A stretch of DNA of 64,000 nt from Balneolaceae bacterium (GTDB taxonomy: Bacteria > Bacteroidota > Rhodothermia > Balneolales > Balneolaceae), in NCBI GenBank assembly GCA_017640605.1, contig JAEPQH010000005.1:1-64000 (forward strand), given 5' to 3'. A program made the translations under genes and the position numbers. Below, piece after piece: positions 33,601-42,300 of this stretch; position 1 is the stretch's first letter; each line of letters begins with the position of its first letter. Below the pieces are notes generated by a model that saw only the letters and a program-made list of their open reading frames with translations, was not told the origin of the DNA and did no database searches.

Positions 33601-33633
33601 TGGGTCCATTGTTAAAGATGACCCATTTTTTAT
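33601..33633 (+). terminator. rho-independent-like terminator after the efflux operon
   Basis: TGGGTC (33601-33606) and GACCCA (33620-33625) form a 6-bp stem with a 13-nt loop, followed by TTTTTT. It lies 37 bases after the tolC-like stop and just before the convergent ybeY. Confidence 0.7.
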
Positions 33634-33643
33634 GAAATCTGTT

Positions 33644-34084
33644 TTAGTTGTCGATCAAATCTAAAAAATGATCTTCAAGGCGGGTCATTTCTTTTTTTTC
33701 TTCAGGCGTTTGATCGTTGTAGCCATTCAAATGAATTAAGCCGTGGATAAGTACCCTTAAAAACTCGGTACGAGGTTGTTGATCAAATTCTTCAGCTTGC
33801 TCAAAAATCCGTTGTGCACAGCAGTAAATAGTGCCTTCAATTGTGGAGTCTGTTTGTTGCTCATCAAGGCGAAAAGTGATGATATCAGTTACATACTCGT
33901 GCTTTAAGTACTCGGTATTTATCCGTTGTATTTCGGCTTCATCAACATATACCACTTCAACAAGTTCAAAATCTACCTCGAAGTGTTTAGAAACTGCATT
34001 TAACAAAAAAATGGCATCGGTTTCCAAAATCGGAATCTCGATGCCACTTGTGTTAAATAGTTGGATAGGATGGAAGCCTTCCAT
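33644..34084 (-). CDS. ybeY: endoribonuclease YbeY (16S rRNA maturation)
   Basis: A 146-residue UPF0054 metalloprotein that trims the 3' end of 16S rRNA and takes part in ribosome quality control. The zinc motif is present as HGLIHLNGYND; the third ligand is Asp in place of the enterobacterial His, which I believe is usual in Bacteroidota. Upstream conserved blocks are EIQRINTEYLKHEYVTDIITFRL. It follows a 148-residue hypothetical gene by four bases and is the last gene of the DUF2723 run. Confidence 0.92.
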   Translation of the reverse strand: MEGFHPIQLFNTSGIEIPILETDAIFLLNAVSKHFEVDFELVEVVYVDEAEIQRINTEYLKHEYVTDIITFRLDEQQTDSTIEGTIYCCAQRIFEQAEEFDQQPRTEFLRVLIHGLIHLNGYNDQTPEEKKEMTRLEDHFLDLIDN

Positions 34085-34088
34085 CGGG

Positions 34089-34535
34089 TTAAATTCCGAG
34101 ATCGTCGTCCATCGATTCGGTAAGCGAAAGCGCGATTCCGCACATCATTAAATCTTCGGGAAGTTGGGTAAAATCTCCGGAAATAATGGATTCGTCTACA
34201 TTGGCATACAAACTGCAACCAGCTGCTTTATCAACAATTAGACCGGAAGTTTTGTCGCCCGATTTTCCAAAAAAGGTAACTTGCTCCAAAATATCACTAG
34301 CGATGAAGGCCGTACAGTTTTGTAGTTGCAAAAAAGTACTGTAAGAATACACAGAAACAAGGTTCATTTGCTGCCCGTTAGCTTCGAGTCCCAAATGAAT
34401 TTCCAGTGCCAGTTTTGCATTTTCTTCTTCGTTTATCACCTCGATGCGGTACACATCATCACCCAACGGTTTTGGCGTTGCGCCTAATACGGTTCCGATG
34501 GCTTCGATATTTTCTTTAGTAAACTGATGTATCAT
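34089..34535 (-). CDS. hypothetical protein
   Basis: A 148-residue acidic soluble protein with no signal peptide or membrane segment. It has an alternating alpha/beta look: an N-terminal helix, strands around YRIEVINEEE and NLVSVYSYSTFLQLQNCTAF, and an acidic tail SMDDDLGI. I do not recognise a family. The tight spacing, four bases before ybeY and 33 after the DUF2723 stop, supports it as a real expressed gene. A link to rRNA processing or to the DUF2723 enzyme is speculation. Confidence 0.7.
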   Translation of the reverse strand: MIHQFTKENIEAIGTVLGATPKPLGDDVYRIEVINEEENAKLALEIHLGLEANGQQMNLVSVYSYSTFLQLQNCTAFIASDILEQVTFFGKSGDKTSGLIVDKAAGCSLYANVDESIISGDFTQLPEDLMMCGIALSLTESMDDDLGI

Positions 34536-34568
34536 AACGTTGTATTTCGTCGAAATATATAAAAATGC

Positions 34569-37553
34569 TTATTCAGTTAAACCGTATCTGCGCATTTCCA
34601 TTTCACTTTCTTCAAGATTTGTTGGTAATGTTGGGAAAGGAGTACCTGCGAAGGAGTCATTTACCAAATTAACTAATTCATTGGCCTCATCTACGGCTTC
34701 GGTTTTGTATAACACATAGGTTACAATAGATAAATATTGACGAACCTGCATCAACTGATCTACATAACCTTGCCGTCGTTCGTTAACCGTATTAATTCTA
34801 GGACGTAATTTACGTTGAGCTTGAATATTGCCTTCTCTTCGTGCGGTTTCAAATTCTGCACTCAAGTCCTGAAATTCACCTTCAGCACGGATAAATGCTT
34901 CGAAACTTCTGGTAAAATCTCGTTGAATGTTAGGTTTAATTACGTCAATTACACGCGATGCATGCTCGAGCATATCGAGTTGTACATAATTAACCGCAAA
35001 CAACGCCTGTAGGTTATAATTCTCTTCATCCGGACGGAATGGAATCACTTCTTCGGCACGATTCAACCAATAGGCTGCGCTATCAGGCTGGCCTTGATCT
35101 AAGTAAGTTTCTGCTAATTGCAGGAAGCTAAATCGATAGTTACCAAGCATTCGGCGAATGTTTTCATCTAAATATAAATCAGGATCATTCCAGTTTTTGA
35201 AGCTGAAGTTATTTAAACGACGAGTGTGAATGTCGGTATCAATGTAACCGGTATATTCGCTTTCCATTTTCTTAGGAATTACGCGATACGCCTTTCCTTC
35301 TGTTCTGAAGTAATCCTGCATGCCTAACATACTTTGCGATGAAACGGTATTCGCGAAGTAAATAGGGCGCAACCAATTGTTCGTTTCTAGGAGATCCAGA
35401 ATTAACAAATCTTGAACCTGCATGTAATAGATACCGTTACCTTGAGCATCATTGCCAAAAAAGCGACCATTTACCCTCCAGCTCATTTGATTATCCAGAG
35501 AATCAACCGGCATCTCAAAATCTGTTCCTACTTGTAGAATTTGTAAAGATGTATCTGGTTTAACACCGATTGCTTCTTTGTATTCATAATCCTCAGAAAA
35601 TGCTTCTTTCAGCATATTTTTATCAACCGGAATGGTAATCGTCTTTGGATCCCAACGATCAATTCTAGAAGTAATGCGATCAATTTCTTCATCGGTATAA
35701 CTGATAGGAAGTGGGGCAGACTCATGCGACCACTGATGTTTCAGCTGTTTGATGTACCAATCGGTGTTTAATAAACTCAAACAAACGATGCGAACATCGG
35801 TACGCACTCCTTCAACTTCCTGGGCGTACCATAACGGGAAAGTATCGTTATCGCCATTCGTGAACACGATTGCATTTGGTGCTAACGAGTTCAATAAATT
35901 CTTAGCATAATCAGGCGCTACATATCTGCCGGAACGATCATGATCGTCCCAGTTTTCAACTCCCATCAAAACTGGAGAACCAAGTAAACACAAACCGATT
36001 ACACCATAAGCCACCATGGTATTGTCTTTCGTGTAATTCTTTAACATCTCGATTAGCCCGGTAACTCCCATGCCAATCCAGATTGCAAAAGCAAAGAATG
36101 AGCCCACATAGGCGTAATCCCGCTCCCTGGGTTGATATGGACTTTGATTGAGGAAGACGATAATCGCTAAACCTGTAACAATGAAGAGTGCAAAAACTGC
36201 AAATGCCCGCCTCCAATCGGAAGTAAAATGATAGATCAATCCAAATAAGCCCAACAAAAAAGGAATAAAGTAATACGCATTACTTGCTTTGTTTTCGGGA
36301 TAGCGTTCTTCCTCGAACCCGGATTGCCAGCCTGCATCCTGAATATCTGCTTGGCGACCAATAAAGTTCCAGTTAAAGTACCGAATGTACATGTGGTTAA
36401 TTTGGTGCGACAAGAAATACTCTAAGTCGCTATCGTACCGAGCATAAAACTGCATGTGTCGCGGATCGCTGGAATATCGCCGAGGGAAAAACTTTTCATC
36501 CTGTGAAATCTGAGCCGTTGCATCATCATAATATCGGCCCTTGAGAATTGGAGTGTCACCATATTGCTCGCGTTTCAAATACTTTACGAAGGCCTCTACG
36601 GTTTCCGGGTCGTTCTCATCTACCGGAGGGTCAGCGATTGAACGGATCATAATTACCGCATAACTTGAGTACCCAATTAAAATCATGGCATAGCTGATAA
36701 ACATGATGTTTGCTAAGCGATATTTATTTTTATGGGTGTAGTAAATAGCGTAACTAAGCGAGCCAACAATCAGCAATACAAATGTAAGTGGACCGATTAG
36801 ACCATAAGTTGCGTCACCAATTTTATCTGCCCAATCTGGTAAATATTGTATCGAAAGTGGATAAATGAGGAAGAATGATAAAACGGATATTGCCCCCATA
36901 ATTACAAAAGAAATGAGTGTGAAATCTCTTTTCTTGAAATACACAATGAGCGCTACGAAGAATAAAGCGAGCAAGTTCAACAAGTGAACCCCAATAGCTA
37001 AACCAAACATATAAGCGATTAGAACCAGCCAACGCTCGTTGTAGTCGGCATCGTGGTTTTCGCTCCATTTTAGTGCAAGCCACACTACAATGGCTGTAAA
37101 GAACATCGACATTGCATACACTTCGGCTTCTACAGCGTTGAACCAGAACGTATCGGTAACGGCAAAAGTAAGAGCGCCAACTAAAGCTCCGCCATACATT
37201 CCTATCTTATCTATCAAAGCCATCTCATCGGGATGCCCTTTGAATTCACGAATCAACCGGACGATGATGAGATACAATAACATTACGGTGAGCGCAGATG
37301 ACAATACACTCAAAAAGTTAATGCTTGCTGCAACGTATTCAGTAGGCATAAACATAGAAGCAAGTCGCCCCATTATGGAATACAAAGGAGCCCCGGGCGG
37401 GTGATTAACCTGTAAACCATGGGCAACTGCGATAAACTCGCCGGCATCCCAGAAACTAGCTGTTGGGGCCATGGTTAAGGTGTAGATGACTAGCGAGGTA
37501 AAAAAAGCAAAAAGCGCTAAATATTTATTCGTCGTTTGGTGATTTGAAAACAT
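34569..37553 (-). CDS. DUF2723 multi-spanning membrane protein (TMEM260-like GT-C family)
   Basis: A 994-residue membrane protein, with the DUF2723 domain in the first 200 residues and about a dozen hydrophobic segments within 1-540, then a soluble C-terminal region with TPR-like helices (about 800-950). The opening TMAPTASFWDAGEFIAVAHGLQVNHPPGAPLYSIMGR (about 27-63) carries the acidic D-x2-E motif typical of GT-C glycosyltransferases. Human TMEM260 is a protein O-mannosyltransferase of this family, so O-glycosylation of envelope proteins is plausible but unproven here. It heads a run with the hypothetical gene and ybeY. Confidence 0.88.
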   Translation of the reverse strand: MFSNHQTTNKYLALFAFFTSLVIYTLTMAPTASFWDAGEFIAVAHGLQVNHPPGAPLYSIMGRLASMFMPTEYVAASINFLSVLSSALTVMLLYLIIVRLIREFKGHPDEMALIDKIGMYGGALVGALTFAVTDTFWFNAVEAEVYAMSMFFTAIVVWLALKWSENHDADYNERWLVLIAYMFGLAIGVHLLNLLALFFVALIVYFKKRDFTLISFVIMGAISVLSFFLIYPLSIQYLPDWADKIGDATYGLIGPLTFVLLIVGSLSYAIYYTHKNKYRLANIMFISYAMILIGYSSYAVIMIRSIADPPVDENDPETVEAFVKYLKREQYGDTPILKGRYYDDATAQISQDEKFFPRRYSSDPRHMQFYARYDSDLEYFLSHQINHMYIRYFNWNFIGRQADIQDAGWQSGFEEERYPENKASNAYYFIPFLLGLFGLIYHFTSDWRRAFAVFALFIVTGLAIIVFLNQSPYQPRERDYAYVGSFFAFAIWIGMGVTGLIEMLKNYTKDNTMVAYGVIGLCLLGSPVLMGVENWDDHDRSGRYVAPDYAKNLLNSLAPNAIVFTNGDNDTFPLWYAQEVEGVRTDVRIVCLSLLNTDWYIKQLKHQWSHESAPLPISYTDEEIDRITSRIDRWDPKTITIPVDKNMLKEAFSEDYEYKEAIGVKPDTSLQILQVGTDFEMPVDSLDNQMSWRVNGRFFGNDAQGNGIYYMQVQDLLILDLLETNNWLRPIYFANTVSSQSMLGMQDYFRTEGKAYRVIPKKMESEYTGYIDTDIHTRRLNNFSFKNWNDPDLYLDENIRRMLGNYRFSFLQLAETYLDQGQPDSAAYWLNRAEEVIPFRPDEENYNLQALFAVNYVQLDMLEHASRVIDVIKPNIQRDFTRSFEAFIRAEGEFQDLSAEFETARREGNIQAQRKLRPRINTVNERRQGYVDQLMQVRQYLSIVTYVLYKTEAVDEANELVNLVNDSFAGTPFPTLPTNLEESEMEMRRYGLTE

Positions 37554-37727
37554 GTAAATGAAGTTCGGCTATTGAAAAAGTTTTGGATAGTCGATTTTTA
37601 ACCTGTATGATTGGCCAGCAATGATATGCATAGCCTGTATCACATCAAAATGATGTTGAATATACGGTTCAAATGGCAATCTAAACGAGCCAAAAGTATC
37701 CCTATTTTTTAATTAACAATTATTTGC

Positions 37728-39212
37728 ATGGCAGCACCATCAATGGAAAGGTTTTCATCCAAAATTGGCTTATTAGTAAGCGTTTTAGGCATTGCAATTG
37801 GAACCGGTAACATCTGGCGATTCCCCAGAATTGCCGCACAAAATGGGGGAGAAACCGGAGCTGGAGCGTTTTTAATAGCTTGGCTGAGTTTCCTGATCTT
37901 ATGGTCGATCCCACTGATAATAGCCGAATATGGAATAGGACGTAACGGCCGTTCCGGTATAGTTGGCGCTTTCGCAAAATTGATTGGCGAAAAAAAAGGA
38001 TGGATGGGTGGATTCATCGGTTTTGTGGCAACTGCTATCATGTTCTACTATAGTGTGGTAGCCGGATGGTGTTTATACTATTTGTTCCAGTCGTTAACGG
38101 CATCCTTGCCAGATTCATACGAAGCTTCGTTGATGCTATGGGATAATTTTCATGCTTCAGGAATGCCTGTTTTCACGCATGCGATTATTATGCTTTTTGG
38201 AGGATGGGTAGTGATAAAAGGAATTTCCTCTATCGAGCGCATTAACAAAATTCTAATTCCGTCACTTCTTCTCGTTTTATTTGTTTCGTTGATTCGCTCC
38301 TTAACACTTGAAGGAAGCATGGAGGGGATTAAGTATTTGTTTACTCCGGATTGGTCTACCCTTAAGGATCCTCAAATTTGGCTGGAAGCTCTAACTCAAA
38401 ACGCCTGGGATACGGGCGCTGCTTGGGGACTGATTCTTACTTATGGTGCTTACATGCGTAAGCAAGATGATATTACGATCAGCGCTTTTCAAACCGGAAT
38501 TGGGAATAATATGATTTCATTGATTGCAGCCATTATCATATTTAGCACTGTCTTCGGTACGTTAGGATCTTCGATGTCGGATGCCGAAATTTTAAATGTA
38601 ATGAAAACCTCGGGCCCGGCAAGCACAGGACTTACTTTTATCTGGATGCCTCAACTTTTTGCTAGCATGGGCGGTGGCGGCATATTTTCCATTCTCTTCT
38701 TCCTTGGATTAACTTTTGCGGCATTCAGCTCGCTGATCTCTATGATAGAACTGGCTGTAAAAGTATTTGTGGACACCGGAGTTTCACGGAAACAAGCAAC
38801 AATTTGGATTTGTGCCATTGGATTTGCGTTCGGTATTCCATCCGCATTAAACTTAACCTTCTTTGCAAATCAGGATTTCGTTTGGGGGGTTGGATTGATG
38901 GTTTCAGGAGCGTTTATATCGTACGCGGTAATCAGTTTTGGAGCTAAGGATTTCCGACTTAATCTTGTAAATACAGAAGAAAGTAAAACTAAACTTGGGG
39001 GATGGTGGGATATTTTACTCAAGTATATTATCCCTGTTGAGGTAATCACCTTACTATTATGGTGGTTCTATCTTTCAGCAACAGAATATGCACCGGATAG
39101 CTGGTATAATCCTTTCGATCCATTTTCAGTAGCAACCGTAGTTGGGCAGTGGATATTAGCTTTAGGATTGGTTTGGTTTTTTAATAAGCGATTGTTGCCG
39201 CAGAAACTGTAA
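37728..39212 (+). CDS. sodium-dependent NSS-family transporter
   Basis: A 494-residue neurotransmitter:sodium symporter relative (LeuT/MhsT-like). Helix 1 has the sodium and substrate motif GIAIGTGNIWRFPRIAAQNGG (20-40) and later parts carry WCLYYL, the unwound helix 6 region, and about eleven to twelve helices. These carriers import amino acids or related solutes with sodium, fitting a marine lifestyle. Substrate cannot be told. It is divergent from the DUF2723 gene across 174 bp, in which I see no clear motif. A second, more distant member lies at 59824. Confidence 0.93.
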   Translation: MAAPSMERFSSKIGLLVSVLGIAIGTGNIWRFPRIAAQNGGETGAGAFLIAWLSFLILWSIPLIIAEYGIGRNGRSGIVGAFAKLIGEKKGWMGGFIGFVATAIMFYYSVVAGWCLYYLFQSLTASLPDSYEASLMLWDNFHASGMPVFTHAIIMLFGGWVVIKGISSIERINKILIPSLLLVLFVSLIRSLTLEGSMEGIKYLFTPDWSTLKDPQIWLEALTQNAWDTGAAWGLILTYGAYMRKQDDITISAFQTGIGNNMISLIAAIIIFSTVFGTLGSSMSDAEILNVMKTSGPASTGLTFIWMPQLFASMGGGGIFSILFFLGLTFAAFSSLISMIELAVKVFVDTGVSRKQATIWICAIGFAFGIPSALNLTFFANQDFVWGVGLMVSGAFISYAVISFGAKDFRLNLVNTEESKTKLGGWWDILLKYIIPVEVITLLLWWFYLSATEYAPDSWYNPFDPFSVATVVGQWILALGLVWFFNKRLLPQKL

Positions 39213-39253
39213 TAATATTAATCGTACTCGTAAAAATGTATTCCTTCAAGTAT

Positions 39254-39676
39254 TCATAATGCCTGCCGAATAGTACGCAAGGTAATTTGATCGGAGCTTT
39301 TATCTACAACTTGATACAGAAAACTTTGAATTTCACCATTCGGGTTATTTGAAGTACGGTATTCTATCGAAAGATATATTTCGGGATACTCGCCATAAAT
39401 ATTCCATCTGCAATATCCGTAAAAATTATCAGGTCGTACAGAATTATAGATCTTGCACGAATTAAAACTATTTGCAGTAAATGAGTAACGAATATGTTGA
39501 CTAGTGGGAAGTTCAGCTGAATCAATCAGCTTGTGAATTGTAAATGTATCGTTGAATTTAACCCGAGTCCATTCACCTTCTAAATTACTTGGGATCAAAT
39601 CAAATTTTTCATCAGTTTCACCTAAAATGGAACAATGAACGAAGCTTACCAATAGTAAACATAGTACGAATCTCAT
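39254..39676 (-). CDS. tandem lipoprotein paralogue 4 (C-x14-C-x-W family)
   Basis: A 140-residue outer-membrane lipoprotein by signal: MRFVLCLLLVSFVHC with lipidated C15 and Ser at +2. GEW lies at 34-36 and the family motif is C74-x14-C89-x-W91-x-I-Y. The motif reads like a small beta-barrel or lipocalin-like sheet closed by a disulfide. I do not recognise a named family. It is the last of four paralogues on the minus strand; its ATG overlaps the stop of the preceding copy as ATGA. Function unknown. Confidence 0.8.
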   Translation of the reverse strand: MRFVLCLLLVSFVHCSILGETDEKFDLIPSNLEGEWTRVKFNDTFTIHKLIDSAELPTSQHIRYSFTANSFNSCKIYNSVRPDNFYGYCRWNIYGEYPEIYLSIEYRTSNNPNGEIQSFLYQVVDKSSDQITLRTIRQAL

Positions 39677-40095
39677 GATGGGTCATCTCTTTTCGTTCCT
39701 ATTTGAACAACTCGAAAAGTGTGTTCATTTAACTCCTTGATTCGATATAGTTCACCCACAAAAAAGTGCCATTGAATGACAATTTCATCATAGTCTATTT
39801 TAAGATATATGTCTGAGGCATCAGCATAAATTCTCCATTCACAGTCTCCAAACCTGTTATTTGGTGGATAGATATATTCGAGAGTACAGCTGTTATCAGA
39901 TTTAAAATTGATAAGCCTTACTGGGGCGTTTGTGGAATCAAATTCGCCGGTTTTAACCAAATTGATAGAGCCTTTAAATTCATCTTGGTACCATTCGCCA
40001 TAAAGTTGGAGGGGATCTATTTCATACTTCTGCTCATTATCGAAAAGTGAACAGGAAAAATAAAACAACGGGAGAATCCAGATGAGATGTTTCAT
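39673..40095 (-). CDS. tandem lipoprotein paralogue 3 (C-x14-C-x-W family)
   Basis: A 140-residue lipoprotein beginning MKHLIWILPLFYFSC, with lipidated C15 and Ser at +2, then GEW at 33-35 and C70-x14-C85-x-W87-R-I-Y. The frame is open to 40125, but the start at 40095 places the signal peptide correctly and leaves a ten-base gap to the preceding paralogue. Length and motif spacing equal those of the neighbours although overall identity is low. Its stop overlaps the next copy by four bases. Confidence 0.8.
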   Translation of the reverse strand: MKHLIWILPLFYFSCSLFDNEQKYEIDPLQLYGEWYQDEFKGSINLVKTGEFDSTNAPVRLINFKSDNSCTLEYIYPPNNRFGDCEWRIYADASDIYLKIDYDEIVIQWHFFVGELYRIKELNEHTFRVVQIGTKRDDPS

Positions 40096-40105
40096 GATTA
40101 CGAGG

Positions 40106-40546
40106 TTAATGCAACACCACTTCACTTAACATTTTTAATCGAAATCGATCTTTTGAAAGCTCTTGAACTCTATAGAAATAACTGAAATTTCTTCGAATAG
40201 CATTATTGTCTTCTATGCTGTAAAATAATCTGAAATAAAGGTCTGGCTCTGCTCCTTGAATTAACCAGGTACATTTTCTGTAGTAATTTGTAGGCCTATT
40301 TGAATGTGTAATAATACATGAAGTGTAACCATTACTTTCTATCAAATCATAGATAATATAGTATTCAGCTTCATTAGCTTTATCACGGTTATATGGTCTT
40401 AACACGAAGTCTTTATCACTACTTAAGTACATCCATTTTTGAGCAGCATAGTCCGAATTGATTTCAATTACTCCTTCTGTTTCAAGTATTGAACAGTTAT
40501 TCAGTGTAACTATGATTAGTAGTAAATATGCCAACCTAATTATCAT
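40106..40546 (-). CDS. tandem lipoprotein paralogue 2 (C-x14-C-x-W family)
   Basis: A 146-residue lipoprotein with signal MIIRLAYLLLIIVTLNNC, lipidated C18, and Ser at +2. It is the most divergent copy: QKW (36-38) stands where the others have GEW, yet C77-x14-C92-x-W94 keeps exact spacing. The C-terminal YRVQELSKDRFRLKML matches YRIKELNEHTFRVVQI and YEIIELSQDRLIVNTL of its neighbours, confirming common ancestry. ATGA overlap with paralogue 1. Confidence 0.8.
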   Translation of the reverse strand: MIIRLAYLLLIIVTLNNCSILETEGVIEINSDYAAQKWMYLSSDKDFVLRPYNRDKANEAEYYIIYDLIESNGYTSCIITHSNRPTNYYRKCTWLIQGAEPDLYFRLFYSIEDNNAIRRNFSYFYRVQELSKDRFRLKMLSEVVLH

Positions 40547-40977
40547 TGATTGTAACCTCCCAATGTATTTACGATTAATCTATCTTGTGAAAGCTCTATA
40601 ATTTCATATAAGATACCTGTGCTTTTATCAAAAAAAGTTGGAGCTGGTAATTGATAATCAAAATCTAGATTTAAGAAGAAACGAGTATAGTTTTCTTCAG
40701 CGTAAATCGACCAAACACAGCTCCAATGTCTATTATATTTAGGTTTAAGATCATTTATTGAGCAATCATTAGATTCAAAAAAATCGATAGTTATAATTCT
40801 CTCAAACTCGGCAGTATCTATTTTCGAAGGGTGAAAAAAATTAGGATTTCCATCTTCATCATGAATAAGATACCATTCCCCAATAATGCTGGGAGGATGA
40901 ATTTCTAAATCCTGTTCATTTTCAAATACAGAACAGGAAAATAGAAATGGAATTAAACATAGACCTAAAAAACGCAT
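40543..40977 (-). CDS. tandem lipoprotein paralogue 1 (C-x14-C-x-W family)
   Basis: A 144-residue lipoprotein and the first gene of the array. Signal MRFLGLCLIPFLFSC with lipidated C15 and Ser at +2, GEW at 33-35, and C72-x14-C87-x-W89-S-I-Y. The conserved NEQ after the lipid cysteine is shared with paralogue 3. The promoter for the whole array should lie in 40978-41038, where I see no clear element. The protein probably faces the periplasm or the cell surface. Function unknown. Confidence 0.8.
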   Translation of the reverse strand: MRFLGLCLIPFLFSCSVFENEQDLEIHPPSIIGEWYLIHDEDGNPNFFHPSKIDTAEFERIITIDFFESNDCSINDLKPKYNRHWSCVWSIYAEENYTRFFLNLDFDYQLPAPTFFDKSTGILYEIIELSQDRLIVNTLGGYNQ

Positions 40978-41038
40978 GCCCCTGAATTTTTTATCAACTA
41001 AGGGCTAACGTATGAAGAACAGATGAAGTGTGCAGAAA

Positions 41039-41566
41039 TTAATTCTTAGAAATATTCGCTTCTATTACTTTTATAGAATCTCGGATATCACTTAAAATTT
41101 GGGCTAAGGATTCTGAGTCGGAATCGGATGAAGCAGAGTTGTCTGTAACTTTATCGCGCTGATCAAATACCATTTGGCGGAATTCTTGTGCATCAACTAT
41201 TCCGATCAGACTTAAATCAGCGGTAGCAGTACCGGAATTTCCGGCGGTTTCAACTTTTAAAACGCTTAGCCCGAATTTTTTGAGTAGTGGACCTTCTCTG
41301 AAGGTTAAATCCTGAATTTTATCCAGTGGGATGGTTTTTTCTATTTGTATAATAAATCCTTTTTTAAATCGAAGTGAACGTGTTGTTAGTTCACACTCTA
41401 AACGCTCGAAATATTTATTGATGAAATAGGGGGCAATGATAAACCAAATCGGAAGAAAGGGAATGGTAATAATCATAACCAGCATGGTAAATGCACCATA
41501 CAAATTTAGATACGTTTTAAGGCGGGGATTAAATTCAGCTTTTTTAAGCAGGACAGGTTTAGACAT
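41039..41566 (-). CDS. bacterial PH-like domain (bPH2) membrane protein
   Basis: A 175-residue protein with two close membrane helices (about 22-52) followed by a bPH2 (YdbT/YdbS, DUF304-like) domain at about 55-130: CELTTRSLRFKKGFIIQIEKTIPLDKIQDLTFREGPLLKKFGLSVLKVETAG. A Ser/Asp-rich linker (142-153) leads to a C-terminal helix. Such proteins sit at the cytoplasmic face of the membrane; their role is unclear. The ATG at 41566 is preferred to an in-frame TTG one codon earlier. Confidence 0.85.
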   Translation of the reverse strand: MSKPVLLKKAEFNPRLKTYLNLYGAFTMLVMIITIPFLPIWFIIAPYFINKYFERLECELTTRSLRFKKGFIIQIEKTIPLDKIQDLTFREGPLLKKFGLSVLKVETAGNSGTATADLSLIGIVDAQEFRQMVFDQRDKVTDNSASSDSDSESLAQILSDIRDSIKVIEANISKN

Positions 41567-41592
41567 CAATCATCAAGTTCGTGAAATAAAAA

Positions 41593-41612
41593 AGGCATCC
41601 AGACGGATGCCT
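41593..41612 (-). terminator. rho-independent terminator after msrB
   Basis: Perfect 8-bp stem AGGCATCC-AGAC-GGATGCCT. On the minus strand it is followed by TTTTTTATTT. It lies 34 bases after the msrB stop and before the PH-domain gene start, so it should end the msrB transcript. Confidence 0.8.
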
Positions 41613-41646
41613 CGAAAAGAACGAATAAATTCAAATCATAAACAAT

Positions 41647-42207
41647 TTATTTCGAATCTTGTTCTGAAATCTCATCACGAGCTACAAACTTCATTGCTGC
41701 ACTATTCATACAATAGCGCAAACCGGTAGGTTGTGGGCCATCATCAAAAACATGGCCTAAATGTCCACCACAATTTGAACAAACTATTTCGGTTCGCACC
41801 ATAAAGAAACTTCTGTCTTCTAGTTCAACTACCAAGCTGTCATCGATAGGTTTCCAAAAGCTTGGCCAGCCAGTTCCACTTTTGTATTTATGATCTGAAT
41901 CATAAAGATGCTGCCCGCAACCTGCGCATACATAGATTCCATCGCCTTTAAAGTCGAAATACTCGTTTATGTAAGGTATTTCTGTGCCTTTTTTTCTTAG
42001 AATTCGATATTGGGAGGAAGTTAAAATCTCCTTCCATTCTGCTTCTGTTTTTTGATAAGGGAACGTAGGAACGGTATCAGATTGCATAGCCACTAATGGT
42101 GAATGAGGATGCGAATGTAAAGCATCATTATGTGATGCGTGCTCTTCGTTTATGAAGAGAATTCCTGCAATCGATAAAATTGCTGTAACAGTGATAATGA
42201 TTTTCAT
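41647..42207 (-). CDS. msrB: peptide-methionine (R)-S-oxide reductase, exported
   Basis: A 186-residue MsrB that reduces methionine R-sulfoxide in proteins. The zinc cysteines are C94, C97, C143 and C146, and the catalytic C166 is in RYCMNSAAMKF. A hydrophobic N-terminus (1-20) and a His/Ser-rich linker (24-36) place it in the periplasm or at the membrane. An in-frame TTG at 42234 would add nine residues; the ATG is preferred. The histidine-rich linker might bind metal but may be only a spacer. It is the only methionine-repair gene here, with no msrA beside it. Confidence 0.93.
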   Translation of the reverse strand: MKIIITVTAILSIAGILFINEEHASHNDALHSHPHSPLVAMQSDTVPTFPYQKTEAEWKEILTSSQYRILRKKGTEIPYINEYFDFKGDGIYVCAGCGQHLYDSDHKYKSGTGWPSFWKPIDDSLVVELEDRSFFMVRTEIVCSNCGGHLGHVFDDGPQPTGLRYCMNSAAMKFVARDEISEQDSK

Positions 42208-42300
42208 AGATAGTTTGTTTTTTCGACGAAACAATATCTATTAGATTACCAATCCCGATTCTCAATTTCATCACAAATGATTAACAATGGTTGGAGTTGT

